A stretch of 64,000 nucleotides of DNA from Lonicera japonica (taxonomy: Eukaryota; Streptophyta; Magnoliopsida; Dipsacales; Caprifoliaceae): assembly GCA_021464415.1 (NCBI GenBank), contig JAKCWG010000474.1:20601-84600 (forward strand), read 5' to 3'. Shown here in pieces: positions 11,854 through 22,982 of the stretch. The notes below the pieces were generated by a model. It saw only the letters and a list, made by a program, of their open reading frames with translations. It was not told the origin of the DNA and did not search any database. Position numbers and translations under genes: made by a program. How positions within the stretch are numbered: position 1 is the first letter of the stretch; each line of letters begins with the position of its first letter.

Positions 11854-11930
11854 TATTATTTGCTTGCGAGGCTGAGCTGATGCTGCTAGCAAGCCATCAT
11901 GGCCTTTTGGTGCAATGTGGCTCAAATTGA
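11854..11930 (+). other. Spliced leader exon of the YqaJ gene; start codon may form at its 3' junction
   Basis: Bounded by a strong acceptor, TTTTTTTCTACAG (ending 11853), and a strong donor, GA|GTAAGC (11930/11931). Its last base, A, joined to the TG that begins the coding exon at 12829, creates ATG in frame with the YqaJ domain. It also contains an upstream ATG at 11899 whose frame crosses the junction and stops in the next exon after about 29 codons, so a regulatory uORF overlapping the main start is possible. The splice pairing is inference from the sites. Confidence 0.5.
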
Positions 11931-12828
11931 GTAAGCTTCTCTTTATTCTGACTTCTTTTATTGAATTGTCACTGGGTGCATGTTCTATCCAAGTTTCACG
12001 CCAAGTTGAGCTCTCTTTCTTTCCCCCTCTCTTTTTTCTTTTTTACCCCTTTTCATATTGTGACAGAGCATAGCTATTCCAATTCTTGAATTGGTTCATC
12101 AGAGAAAATATTCTGGTAGATAGTAATCTTTCCTTTGCTAAGGGGTACAGTGGCGTTATAGTTGAAAACTTAAAACTAACTTCTGCCGTGTAAATTTAAA
12201 GGGTGATGAGTGTTTTCTTTTAATATAATTTGGTTTCATTTCATGTAGATTTCTTATATTTTTTGTCTGACGTTCCTTGTTTACAAATTTTGTAGTGAAT
12301 TGTAAACATTAAAATTATCCTAAAAGCATAACATGCTAGTCTAGCTAGATAGTGGGATATGATTGGAACATATTTTGATTATTGTTTGATTTCAGCTTAT
12401 AGTAGGTTTTATGTTGAATGAACAGTATACCAAATACGTGGTCCACCAATGTCTGATACCCATATCATAACGTTGTAGCATGACCGTCATGTGTCATCTA
12501 CACTGAAAAAATACACAACAATCTTTAGCTTATAAAATTCGTTCACTTCCAACATAAACTCATTGCCTCTTAACTGGGTTACAAAGAAAAGGTAATATCA
12601 GTTCATGGCAGAAATAGAACTGCCATGGGCTATAGTTACATGGAGCAGTGGCTTGTCCATGTGTCAAAATAGATAGATTCAAGTTCACACTTGTGCAGTT
12701 TATGTTCCAGCGACTCATTATTAAGAACGAAGTTCACCACAAAGTGTTGCACTCCAGTTTGTCTATGCATGGGCATGTTTATCAATATAACTTTTTAAAA
12801 CTTATTGTTACCATATATATTTTTGCAG

Positions 12829-13739
12829 TGAAGAACTTGCATTTGGCTTCGAGTGGAAGAAAAAACAGCATACAGACATTTTCTGAACAAGGATTTACTA
12901 TTCAAGTTGCTAAAAGAAATTTTTGCAATAAGGTTGGTCGTTCTCTAGAAGATTTATATGAGGAAACACATCCCATTCTTCAATCAAGTGGTCTTCAGCA
13001 CTGGTTCAAAAACTGGCATGAACTAAGAAAGCATAAGCTTACAGCAAGCACCTTTGCTGGGGCTGTTGGTTTATGGCCCCGCCGAAGAGTCCAGCTCTGG
13101 TTAGAGAAGCTAGGGGCTATCAAGCCGTTCGCGGGTAACCTGGCTACCTGTTGGAGTAACATCAAAGAAGAGGAAGCACTCGAAAGGTATAAGCTGATAA
13201 CTGGAAATGATGTAACTTTCCCTGAATTCCAGGTATACGGGAATCGAAATCCAGAAGACAATTGGCTTGCTGCTTCGCCAGATGGGGTAGTTGACAATCT
13301 TGTTTATGGGTTGCCTTCCCGAGGAGTGCTGGAAATAAAATGCCCGTTTTTCAAAGGTGATATGAGGAAGGCTTTCCCGTGGTCGCGGGTCCCGCTTTAT
13401 TGTATTCCCCAAGCTCAGGGTTTGATGGAAATATTGGACCGGGACTGGATGGATTTTTATGTTTGGACTCCTAATGGGAGCAGTCTATTTAGGTTATATC
13501 GAGATGTAGAATATTGGAATGCCTTGAAGATTGCACTATCTGATTTCTGGTGGATACATGTCCTCCCCGCAAGGGAATTGTGTAGTAAATCTGTGATAAC
13601 GAATCCCCTCTTTGAATTAAGATCACTCCGCCCTGCACCTAGGCATGAACTATGTAGTTTTATTGTTTATGAAAGCAAACGTATCGTTGGTGACTCAAAA
13701 TTGTTAATGCGTGAAATTCATGGCAAATTGCAAAGCTAA
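12829..13739 (+). CDS. YqaJ-domain (lambda-exonuclease/restriction-like fold) nuclease-like protein
   Basis: The coding exon follows the acceptor TATTTTTGCAG and stops at TAA (13737-13739). With the A of the upstream exon supplying ATG it encodes 303 residues. Nuclease motifs are visible in order: H-K-L-T-A-S near 69-74, E-rich helix EEEALERY about 114-121, SPDG at 150-153 (metal-binding Asp152), and EIKCP with Glu169 and Lys171. Asp...Glu-x-Lys is the PD-(D/E)xK active site of the YqaJ/lambda-exonuclease family. Plant members are annotated as YqaJ viral recombinase or restriction-endonuclease-like proteins; their substrate is not established. The first ~35 residues, basic and rich in Ser, could be an organelle-targeting peptide (inference). 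All catalytic residues are present, so it looks functional. An alternative start inside the retained intron (about 12648) is less likely, since splice signals interrupt it. Confidence 0.8.
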
Positions 13740-15570
13740 TGGGTTTTGAGATATACTGCATTCAGTTTGATTGGAATTGGATATCTAGAATACCAAAAAT
13801 TATTCAGTACTCCTAGAGGATCACATGGCTGTACTACAAAACCAATAGGCGAGCGACAAATAAGCGCACGTTCATTCTTTCTATATATTTTTTTTTGGCT
13901 CCCAGTGTACAGGGTGAATGCTACCTAGAACGTCACTATTGGACTGCAGCACGGCCACGTGGCACTCTAGAAGTACTAGCTATCTAGACCTTGAAATACT
14001 AATAGTAGAATTTACAGTTGTCAAGAAATCCCAATTGTAGTTTTGCCTTTAGTTGGTTGTATCATAGAGTAAAGTACCAATTATTCTTTGAGTAAATTGG
14101 GTTTTGGGTTTCCTGAGCTGTTGAGTTGGCAAAGTCAAGACGAATAGTTTGGAAGAAGAAATTTGTTTGAAGTTCCTTACAACTGAGAAGAGATATATTT
14201 GTCTTCTTCAGTAAGGGCTTCTAGTTCCAACCGAGATAGAGAAATGCATTTCAAGTTTGACTGAGCATGGAGATCGTGGTTGTTGCTGGATATTCAAGCT
14301 GCAGTTCAGGGATATAAAAGGTAAGTTTGAAAATTTAATTATAAGCCTCTACTTGGAAACATGCCTCATTCAATTGCGGAAAGGAATATTTAGTAACATC
14401 ATTTACTTGTCTACTAATATGTCCTGTTGAGACTGCTGAAGTGCTGAACAAATCATTGAACATGTGAAAGGACTTGTTCTTAGTTTCTTAAGAAAGTTTT
14501 TAGGAAAATAGATGACGTCGTATATCTGGAGATTGATGTATCTACTTTGGCACTTTCAAATGCTAATGAAATCGAAAGTCAATGATTCGTTTCTACAATA
14601 TACACATACAAAATGCATTATCTTACATCGATGGTGTGGATATGGTTTTATTGAACTTCGTTCTTAATAATGAGTCTCCGAACTTAGACCGGCTTATATG
14701 TTTTGATCTGCCTTTCCTACATCTTTACAAGTATTTATTTTTTTTCCTGGACAAAACAGGCTTATGAGAATGGTGGAGTCATCCTCGACCTCTGAGAATA
14801 GATCCATCAATTTCTTCATCAATTTTTGTGGAGGTAACTTCGCGAAACACATCATTTGTCTAGCTAAGAAATATTAAAAATCACATTAGCAACTTTTGGT
14901 CAATAGTATGTATTAAGTTGTAGTTAATTATTTCATGAATGTTGATCTAATATCAAAGCAAAATTTCAGATAAAGCTGCTGTTTTTAAAGATCAAGTTGT
15001 GTAAGCTCTTTAACTTTTAGAGATCTATATATTCACACCTCTTATTTGAACTGTTATGACTTATCGTTTTCTATTTCTAATTTTCTTATTAGTTCCCAAA
15101 TACAAATATAGGATCCCAAGGCAAAAAAATTCCCCAACCCAAAGTAAGTGACTAATTTATTTCTTATTGGTAGGCTTTAATATTGTTGATTGTACATAAT
15201 TCTATTATATGCCCTCCCAACTCCCTCAAGTTCCCCTTTAGCTTTTGTAATTTTCCGTCTTAGAGTTGTATTTTGTCATCCTAGCTGATATTGTTTTGTT
15301 ATCATATGAATTCCTAGGTTACAACGGAGTCAAAGATTTTGGTGCTTATAACTTCGTAGGGTGGAAAAGAATATTTAAAAGACAATCGAAGTAGTCTGTT
15401 GTATTTTTAGGCTTTGTGATCAACATTAGTTGTATAAGATGAACAATGAAACTTCCACTTAATACTTTCTTATAAAAGAATACCTTGATTTGGATGTAGA
15501 ATAATAGTTTTATTTTTGCAATTTGATGGTGGATTTGTTTTGATTTGTTGAATATAAAATTTGGATGGAG
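13740..15570 (+). other. 3' region of the YqaJ gene and a string of exon-like segments
   Basis: After the stop, several segments have good plus-strand splice signals: AAAG|GTAAGT donor at 14320; exon-like 14760-14833 (acceptor CAAAACAG, donor GAG|GTAACT); 14970-15000 (acceptor ATTTCAG, donor TTGT|GTAAGC); and about 15093-15143 (acceptor TTCTTATTAG, donor AAA|GTAAGT). Joining the second and third keeps a frame open for about 35 codons starting MRMVESSS, which then stops. No family is recognised. It could be an intron-containing 3'UTR of the YqaJ gene or a separate noncoding transcript. Confidence 0.35.
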
Positions 15571-15639
15571 CGTGCAAATATATATGCACATATATATTAT
15601 TTACTAATTTAAATAAATATTTTTTCATTAATTTAAATA

Positions 15640-15931
15640 AATTGGCAAGGTTTACAACAGCGCCAAAAACGTAAATGTCAATCTGAATTTGTTAGTACAA
15701 CGTGGTTAAATGTTCGAGTGGCACGTGTCTCAAAATTGTGACAGTTGCAAGCTGTGCCTATTGGGTGCCAAATACTGGTGGTATCTTTTGGCCCAAAAAG
15801 TGCACACTTTCGGCACAGCATCGGGCCTACCGGTGAATTTGGTACGCCGATATTTAGCACGGCTTGGAACCTTGCTAATTTCAGTCAGGCAGTACTTAGA
15901 ACAGTGTCAATTAGCAAATTTTAGTGTAGTG
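15640..15931. mobile_element. Possible CACTA-type terminus
   Basis: Read on the minus strand from 15931, the sequence starts CACTACACTAAAATTTGC, the signature of a CACTA transposon end, and continues into GC-richer DNA with CCGTGC and GTGCCGAAAGTG words as in subterminal regions. I found no matching opposite end, so this may be a fragment. The 77-codon frame over it is not a recognised protein. Confidence 0.35.
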
Positions 15932-16974
15932 TTCAGATTCTAACTTTACATCGTTCGGTCTTTTTACAAAATATAATATTATATTATTCTGTATTTATTA
16001 AGGGTGTGTTTGGATACCTCAATTCTATAGGATAGAATTAGAATTGGAGTGTGGTTTTCTAATTCTCTTGTTTGGATACTACAAAATTACAAAATTTAGA
16101 ATTCAACTTGAATTCTAAAACCATAAATTTGTGAAGGTCAGAATTCTATGCGACCACTTAAGTTTTCCAAAACCAAATCCCGTTCAATTCGACGAAATGA
16201 AACGAAAAAACAAAAAAGACACATGGTTGATATTTCGTCGATCTCCTTCTCCTCCACAGTAGGGTTCTTCACTGCATCTCCTTCACACTAGGGTTTCTTC
16301 CGCATCTCCTCCACATTAGGATTTCTTCACACTTCACCGATAGCTAGGATTTCGTTACCTCGTTTTCGTCTCTTCTTCGAGATACAATCACACAATTCTA
16401 GTGATTTGTCCATTCCAGCAACAATTTCAAAGCTCATCCCGGTGAGTCCACCTCAGGTTCTCTCTCAGCCATGTATAAATTTGTTCATTAAATTTATGAA
16501 TTTTTTTTGAAAGAAAAATGGAATGAAATACAAGGCATTTGAATTTGTTATCATCTAATTTGTGACACACTTGTATTTGTTTTTATAATGTTTGAAAGCT
16601 CATGTTTATATATTGTGCATTCTAAGTGTTTGATGTTTTGCTTGACTAAGCTTTGGTATGTTTTTCTAATTCTCCTGTTTAGTGTATGTATGTATGTATT
16701 AGTGTATCCCTATAAATCAAGCTTTCTATCAATTCTTTGTTCATGTGTATATATTAATTAGTGGAGAGGGAATGTAGTTGGTTTGTTAATACAAGCTTTC
16801 GATCAATTCTTTGTTCATGTGTATATTAATTCTCCAAAAGATGTTAAATTGGAGTAAATCCCTATAGATAAGTTGGATTCCAATTTTCAGCATTATTACT
16901 GACCAAGTCTGGCTTAGTTTTGTGGTTGCTTTATAATATATCTAAGCATACAGATCTTTGTTTTTCTTTTTCAG

Positions 16975-17117
16975 AATTGGACAGTTGGTTGGCTCTATTG
17001 GGGAACTTATAAACTACATAGACCAGGGCGCTAGAGGAATCTTTGATGGAGCTACTCTTGTGGTTGGCAAGGGGCTTAATTACCATCCATATTTCTCATA
17101 CTTGCACTCTGTCACAG
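16975..17117 (+). pseudogene. Isolated exon-like coding segment, possibly a captured gene fragment
   Basis: A 143-nt segment lies between a textbook acceptor (polypyrimidine tract, TTTTTCAG, ending 16974) and a donor (ACAG|GTCAGT). It is open throughout and reads as well-formed protein: it begins IGQLVGSIGELINYIDQG and ends PYFSYLHSVTG. The composition is unlike flanking AT-rich DNA and unlike Harbinger transposases. I do not recognise the family. No partner exon was found nearby. It may be a host exon captured by the Harbinger element, or part of a gene that the element carries in an intron. Confidence 0.45.
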
Positions 17118-19698
17118 GTCAGTTTATCTTTTGGGATTATCTCTTTCCCTTTTTAATGTGTGCAAATTTCAACCATTATTTATAGAAAAAAAAAATTATC
17201 TGCTGTAAGGCCTTGTGTTTAAAGTGCAACTCTATATTACCCTATGTGTTTAATGTTGTGCTATTGAATTACTGAAAATGCTACATTGATTTATGAGTTA
17301 GAACTTCCATTTCTTTAGCTCAAAAGCTAACATACATAGAAGAGTAGGTAGATGAACTTCAGAATATGAACTCTTGAACTTCAGGATTTATGCAGGTAGT
17401 TGTTTTATTGTGCAAATAAGATTCTGTTTAGTCCGAGCTGAGTGTGAACATTGATTTGAGCATAAGTAATGTTGACCCATTAATATTAATGTTAGATACG
17501 AATGAGGAAACTGATAAAATATATAGTTGAATCCTTTAAAAGCAAAAATGCAAATTCATTCTATGGGTTTTATTTGAGTGAGTGGAGCTGAACAATATGA
17601 ACGAGCTGAACAATACACTAGTCTCTGTATATATTCAGCTTTGAACTTTAAGATGATGCAGTCTAGTATTTCCTTGCAATAGCCAAAAAATGAGGGGTCC
17701 CTGTCTAAATATATTTTTCTAAAAAGAATAGGTAACTAAAGTGAAGAGCATGAACAAGTAACTCTTTTCCATCTTCCCTCTTGTCTTACTACCTACTGCT
17801 TATTATTTCATCCTTAGCTTTTTAAATTAACACTTGTGCTTTTAAGTTGGGTTTTATATTTATATATATATAATTAAAATCAAGACCTAGTTAATTTGCT
17901 CAGATTAACTTTTTCCTTAGTACCTGCTGCTTATTATTTCATCCTTAGTTAATTTCATCTTCCCTCTTGTCTTACTACCTACTGCTTATTATTTCATCCT
18001 TAGCATCTTTGCACCTAAAAACCTCCAGATCAGTAAAACACAATCCCTCTCTCAAGAACCATATTTAATTTTCCAGGGAAATGATTCAATCAGTAAAGGC
18101 CCATATTTAAACACAGTAAAGGCCCATATTTAAATATTTCACTGGCTATCCATCTTGTTTTTGAATACGACACTTGATTCCCGTTTTAATACTTCTGCAA
18201 TCGCATTTCTACTGCTACTGTAACCAGTGGCAGATTTATGCCTATGTAAAGGGGGTTATTGCTCCCCTTTAATTTTGAAATTTTGGTCATTGTTGATTCT
18301 CCTTGCATATTATGGAAAATGCATCTATTAGCTATTTTGCCTTCCACCCAGCCAAATTTCTGGCTCCTCCCCCGACTCTAGTAGTTTTACACTCGTTACG
18401 TTTTTACCTCTTATTGCAGCAGCAGGCGCTATGATCGGTACTAGTAATAAGCCTAAGCTAAATCTCACCGATCGGTTGAGTCGAGTTTAGTGGAGCCGAT
18501 TTGGGGAGAGAACGGATTTATCTTGGCTTAGTTTTTACAAATGGATTGAGAGAAAAGAGCACGTTTTTCCTGTGGCTGTAAACGGTACAAGAAACAGACA
18601 CTTTTACTATCATCTCTCACTATTTTTAAGAATTATTATGGTTGGTGCTTTGTTATTGTGCTTTTCACTAAAATACTTTGAAACTGCTGCTTCATCACCA
18701 TAATGTTCTGAGTTTGCATTATATTTGATTGTCTCTACATCTTTTGTTGCATGGTATTTTACCAATGTAAGCTTCCGTTTGACTTAAATTATTTAAGGTT
18801 GTCATCTGATAGCTGTGTGTATTTATCCCTTATATATGTATACATTCTGTTGACCCTATCGGATGGCATGGTTAAACAAAAAATTATCGAGTTAAAAATA
18901 TTGACATGGATGCGAAAATGATACCAGTGGCTGAACTGCTACCTAAATATATATTAGCAAAACTGCACTTTTGATATTAAGTAACAGAATTGGATTTTTT
19001 ATTGATGCATTATTCATATTAAGTTTTTATCTGGATTTGCTATTAAAATAGTTTGATTTTTCGGAGAGATTTTGAGTTTGTTTTTGTGGATTTGAATAGT
19101 TATGATCATTTTTATGTCAAATACATATACATATTAGATTTTATAGAGATATCTAATGCCAAATGCATAAACATATCAAGACCCAAATTTCACTCGAAAT
19201 TGGTTTGGCGCTCTGTTCTAGGTGGATTATTATATAAATTGCCTGCTTCACATCCTTTTTGTTTGAAATTGAATTGGTGCTCTGTTTTTTGTCCACCATC
19301 ACAACTAGTTTCAAATTTTGTTCTAGTGGATTATTCACAAGCTTATTAAAATGGTTTGCATTACATTCCTTTTTTTCCTGTCCATCATCAGGGCTTTATT
19401 TTGTCAATGTACCAAGTCTCCTATTACTCTGTTTTATGTTTAACAATTAACTAAATTAATTAAAAATAGTTCATGACTCTTAATTTGAAAAAAAAAAGAA
19501 AAAGAAAAGAGTATTTCATTTTGCTTTCCACCATATTGAGTAATTTGTCAATGAGTTCTATAATTAGATATTAACAAGAAAATTCGAATTTGCAACTATT
19601 TGATAAATTGTAACTCTTCTAACCATTGAACTAACCCCTCTTATTTATATCTTAGATTAGATCTATGCATGTACATGCATTGATACATTACTTTTACT
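17118..19698. other. Noncoding interior of the Harbinger element
   Basis: AT-rich DNA without a believable coding frame. A phrase (TTACTACCTACTGCTTATTATTTCATCCTTAG-like) is repeated at about 17785-17818 and 17971-18003, and in part at 17920-17950, marking a small local duplication. The frames at 19053-19450 come from AT-rich repeats of TTGGTGCTCTGTT-type sequence. Confidence 0.4.
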
Positions 19699-20092
19699 CA
19701 GGGGCGGACCCAGGATTTTTCAATAGGGTGGGCTGAATTAACACAAAAATTTATGACAATTTTTTAAGCAAAAAATTTATTCCTACAGTGATTTTTTTTT
19801 TAAATAAAAATAATATAGTTAAATGTAATTCTTTTTTATGGAAGAAAATTAGTATTCATAAAAATTATATTGAGAGAGAGAGAGAGGCTCTAGTTTGACA
19901 ACAACACAAAACTTTTTAATTTATTTGGTTTTTTGTGGGCTAATTGTGGGCTGGGGTGGGCTAATTGTGGGTTGGGGTGGGCTGGACTAAGGAATTTATT
20001 GGTTTAATAGTATTTCTTTTATATAACTAATGGGGAAACAAAATCTTGAGCTGGGCTGGAGCCTTCTGGGCCAGGGCCCAGTTCCGCCCCTG
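19699..20092. mobile_element. hAT MITE, 394 bp, perfect 8-bp TSD CTTTTACT
   Basis: The element starts CAGGGGCGGACCCAGGA and ends TTCCGCCCCTG, so the terminal inverted repeat CAGGGGCGG is perfect over 9 bp. CTTTTACT flanks it exactly (19691-19698 and 20093-20100). It is nested in the Harbinger element 64 bp before the Myb-like start codon, so it postdates that element and may lie in its intron. No coding sequence; the GTGGGCTGG-type repeats at 19935-19990 are internal. Confidence 0.9.
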
Positions 20093-20155
20093 CTTTTACT
20101 TTCATATCAAATTTCTCTTGAAACTTTTTTGAACTTAAATTTGTAGTTATGCAGG

Positions 20156-21118
20156 ATGGATTACAACTCTCAAATAGGTGAAGGAAGTAGTAAGGGAAAA
20201 GGTACCTTACATGGACTCCTCAAATGGATAAAATATTGTCCTCTTGCTTCGTTGATCAAATGAATCAGGGTAATAGGTTAGATGGAAAATTTGCATGGAA
20301 GGCGGTTTCATGGACTGCAACTATTAATGCTTTAAGAGAGGGCTTAAACATTTATGTGACAAAAGGGAACATTCAGTCACGTCTTAAAACATGGGAGAAA
20401 CATCATGAAATCATAAGCAATATGTTATCAACATCTGGTTTCTCTTGGAACTATGATAAGGGTAGGGTGGAAGTGGAGGAAAGAGTGTGGAATGCATATG
20501 TACAAGTAAAGTTCTTTTACATAATTATTTTATCTTCTTTTTTTGTGGCGATTCGTAACTTGTGTTAATATTCTCCTTATTATTAAATTGTAGGTACATA
20601 CTAAGGCAGTCCCGTATCGTAGAAAAATTGTAATTGATAATTGGGATGATATATGTACTATTTTTGCTCAAGATCGTGCCAATGGCGAGGGAGCACAAAC
20701 AGCATTTGAAGCTGATATTGAGATGGCAACAAATGAAACATTTGGGACCACTGATAGGGGTTTAGAAGATGAGAGAGCTTTAGAAGATGACGCAACACAT
20801 ACTTCAGGAGGGCAGAGAAAATCATCATTGTCATCTTTGTCTAGAGAAAAAAAAGAAAGAAAAGAACGAGGTTCCGAAACAATGTATAATGTCTTGGGGC
20901 GCATGGCTGATTCTCTAGATCGTTTTTTGAATGCTGAACCGTCTAAGCCAACCACACAAGCCGTGTTAGATGAGGTGTCCAATGTTTCGGGCTTAAATGA
21001 AATGCAAGTCTTGAAATCAATCGACCTCTTAATGCATGATCAAAGGAAATTAGATACTTTCGCTGGTTTTCCTGCCGAATTGAAGAAACCATGGATATTG
21101 ATGCATCTTGAAAGTTGA
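20156..21118 (+). CDS. Myb/SANT-like DNA-binding protein of a Harbinger element (two exons, 5' frameshift)
   Basis: Exon 1 ends at CAA|GTAAAG (20505/20506) and exon 2 runs 20594-21118 after AAATTGTAG, ending in TGA. From the ATG at 20224 the protein is 268 residues. The Myb/SANT-like domain (PF12776 type) spans the first ~110 residues: the sequence just before the ATG encodes WTPQMDK, then come FAWKAVSWTA, SRLKTWEKHH, SGFSWNYDKG, VWNAYV and, after the intron, WDDICTIFAQ. A low-complexity basic linker follows, then a C-terminal helix region (FAGFPAELKKPWILMHL) typical of these transposon-derived proteins. In Harbinger transposons this protein binds the ends and helps bring in the transposase. 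An upstream ATG at 20156 right after an acceptor (TTATGCAG) starts MDYNSQIGEGSSKG but is out of frame with the domain by one base, and the domain frame has a stop at 20191. This suggests a one-base indel and probable loss of the native start. Confidence 0.75.
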
Positions 21119-21866
21119 CGATCCCAAGTTTCTATTTCTTTTTATTTGATATTTTTTTTCTTCGTTGGATACAATTTATAGTTTATGATTGTTTATGTTA
21201 GCTTATGATCTAGTTATGATTAGCTATGCTACGTTATATGAGTAGTTAATACGGAGAGTTTTTTTGAGCTAATGTAGACTTATTATAGTTTATTTTAGTT
21301 AATGTTGACTTAAATATAATATATTTGACTTATTTTGTTTAGAGCATATGTGAATTTTTTTTCGTGGTTTTTTTAATTTGTTGGGATACATGGGAATGCT
21401 ACAGGTTGTTCATGAAAGTTGCATTAAGTAGTGTAGAAACTTCATTTTTTGAATGAATTAGAAATTACATCTAATTACAATTTCAGTTTAATATGAACTG
21501 AAATTAAAATATAGATTTGTTAATATTTGTGTATATATATATGTGTGTATGTACATATATGAAGAGCAAAATCTAATACAAAAAAACAATGCATTTGTTT
21601 TGTTAAACATGGTCTTATTTATTATATTAGAGAGCATTTATAGAAAGCGTTCAAATGTAGTCAAAAACCTTTTTATTTTTTAAAATCAAATGAATTCTAT
21701 AAATTAGCCAAACAATCAAATTTGAAATTCTAATGGAATTCTAAATGAAAACTATATAATATCCAAACAATGGTATTCTAATTCTATGGCATTCCAATTT
21801 TTGGAATTGCAATACCATTGAATTCCAATTCTAATAGAATTCTAAAATTGTGTTGCCAAACACACC
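21119..21866. other. 3' part of the Harbinger element, no gene seen
   Basis: AT-rich with repeated TTAGCTTATGATC / TTATGATTAGC words around 21180-21240 and a GT/TA run at 21525-21560. Subterminal ATTCTAATGGAATTCTA-type words start at about 21690. Confidence 0.5.
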
Positions 21867-21907
21867 TTAACATCATTTCTCTATAATTTTTGTCTACATT
21901 CTTTTAA

Positions 21908-22851
21908 GGGGTTTATTGACTTAACCCTCGCACTAATAGCCATGTTTGAGAAAACCTCCCAAATAAATTTTTATTAGACATAACCCCCTAAAACTTGACG
22001 TCGCTAACTTTTCATTCATTTTTAATTTTTTTGGACTAAAATACCCCTTTTCTTCAAATACATCTTCATTTTCATCCCTAAACCAACCTTAAAAACCCCT
22101 ACCTTCAATTTTTACTCTGTTTGAGATTTGAGCTAACCCGTGTAGGACATGTGGTGGATTGGTGGTTTTTTAGAGAAAGAAAGATCAGTTGGTTTAGATT
22201 TCGATTTGACATTGTGGTGGACTGGTGTTGGTCGGACATGATTGCCAAAGACGGAGGTGGTAGAAGGTCGGCGAAGGTGGAGGTCGACGAAGATGGGGAG
22301 ACAGAGGTAGGCGAAGACGGAGGTCAGATAGGGTTTGATGTTGGTGGGATGAAAGAGAAAGAATAAGGGTTTAGAGAGAGAATAAGTGGAAATGGAGGTG
22401 GTAGAAGGTCAGCGAAGATGGCCGGAGACGATGGCAGTGGCAGGCTTCGGCGTATCTTCAAACAGTAATGGCGTCGCTTTGCTACTGCTTGTTTCGGCAA
22501 GAAATTTACCGATAGAGGATGTGATTTATTGCTGTTGAATATGTCAAAACTATTGGGTTTAATTTTTAATTTTTACTCTATTCTTCCTTTATGATTCTTA
22601 ATCTCAAATTAATTTTGCTTTTGATTTGATTTTAAATTTAGTGGTCGGTGGTTGGAAATGGCAGTAGGGTTAAGGTTTAAATTGAAATGGGGATGAAGAA
22701 GAAGATAAGGAGGGTATTTTGGTCCAAAAAAATAAAAAATGGATGGAAAGTTAACAGCGTCAGGTTTTAGGGGGTTATGTTTAATAAAAATTTATTTGGG
22801 GGGTTTTCTCAAGTAAGACTATTAGCGCAGGGGGTTAAATCAATAAACCCC
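21908..22851. mobile_element. Mutator-like MITE, 944 bp, perfect 9-bp TSD TTCTTTTAA
   Basis: Ends read inward GGGGTTTATTGACTTAACC and GGGGTTTATTGATTTAACC. The inverted repeat extends with gaps for about 150 bp and includes TAACTTT, TTTTTTTGGAC and AAATACCC blocks. The 9-bp direct repeat TTCTTTTAA is exact (21899-21907 and 22852-22860). The interior has a purine-rich GGAGGTCGGCGAAGATGG-type repetitive patch (22240-22440), recalling the GGTGGAGATCGG patch of the element at 1842. No transposase. Confidence 0.88.
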
Positions 22852-22982
22852 TTCTTTTAAAATCCCATTAAATACAAATATTGTCTCATTCACTTATCTA
22901 ACTTTTGTTGCAACTCACCACGGCCCAAAAAGAAAAACAAGTCTTTTTTAAAAACAATCAAATTCTGAGCTTGATAAAACAA

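Larger units (their letters stand above)
16001..21866 (+). mobile_element. Harbinger-type transposon, 5.9 kb, TSD TTA
   Basis: The left end AGGGTGTGTTTGGATA and the right end read inward, GGTGTGTTTGGCAACA, form terminal inverted repeats. Subterminal sequence on both sides is rich in AATTCTA/TAGAATT words. TTA flanks both ends (15998-16000 and 21867-21869). Inside is a Myb/SANT-like gene (20156-21118), the accessory gene typical of PIF/Harbinger elements, plus a 5' leader-like CT-rich stretch (16250-16450) with donor CCG|GTGAGT. I see no DDE transposase, so the element is probably internally deleted or has replaced that part with other DNA. A hAT MITE has inserted at 19699-20092. Confidence 0.65.

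Noticed and set aside
12995..13412. Two 100-codon minus-strand frames
   Set aside because: Shadows of the YqaJ coding exon.
15710..15943. 77-codon frame as a gene
   Set aside because: Coincides with the CACTA-like terminus and has no recognisable protein motif.
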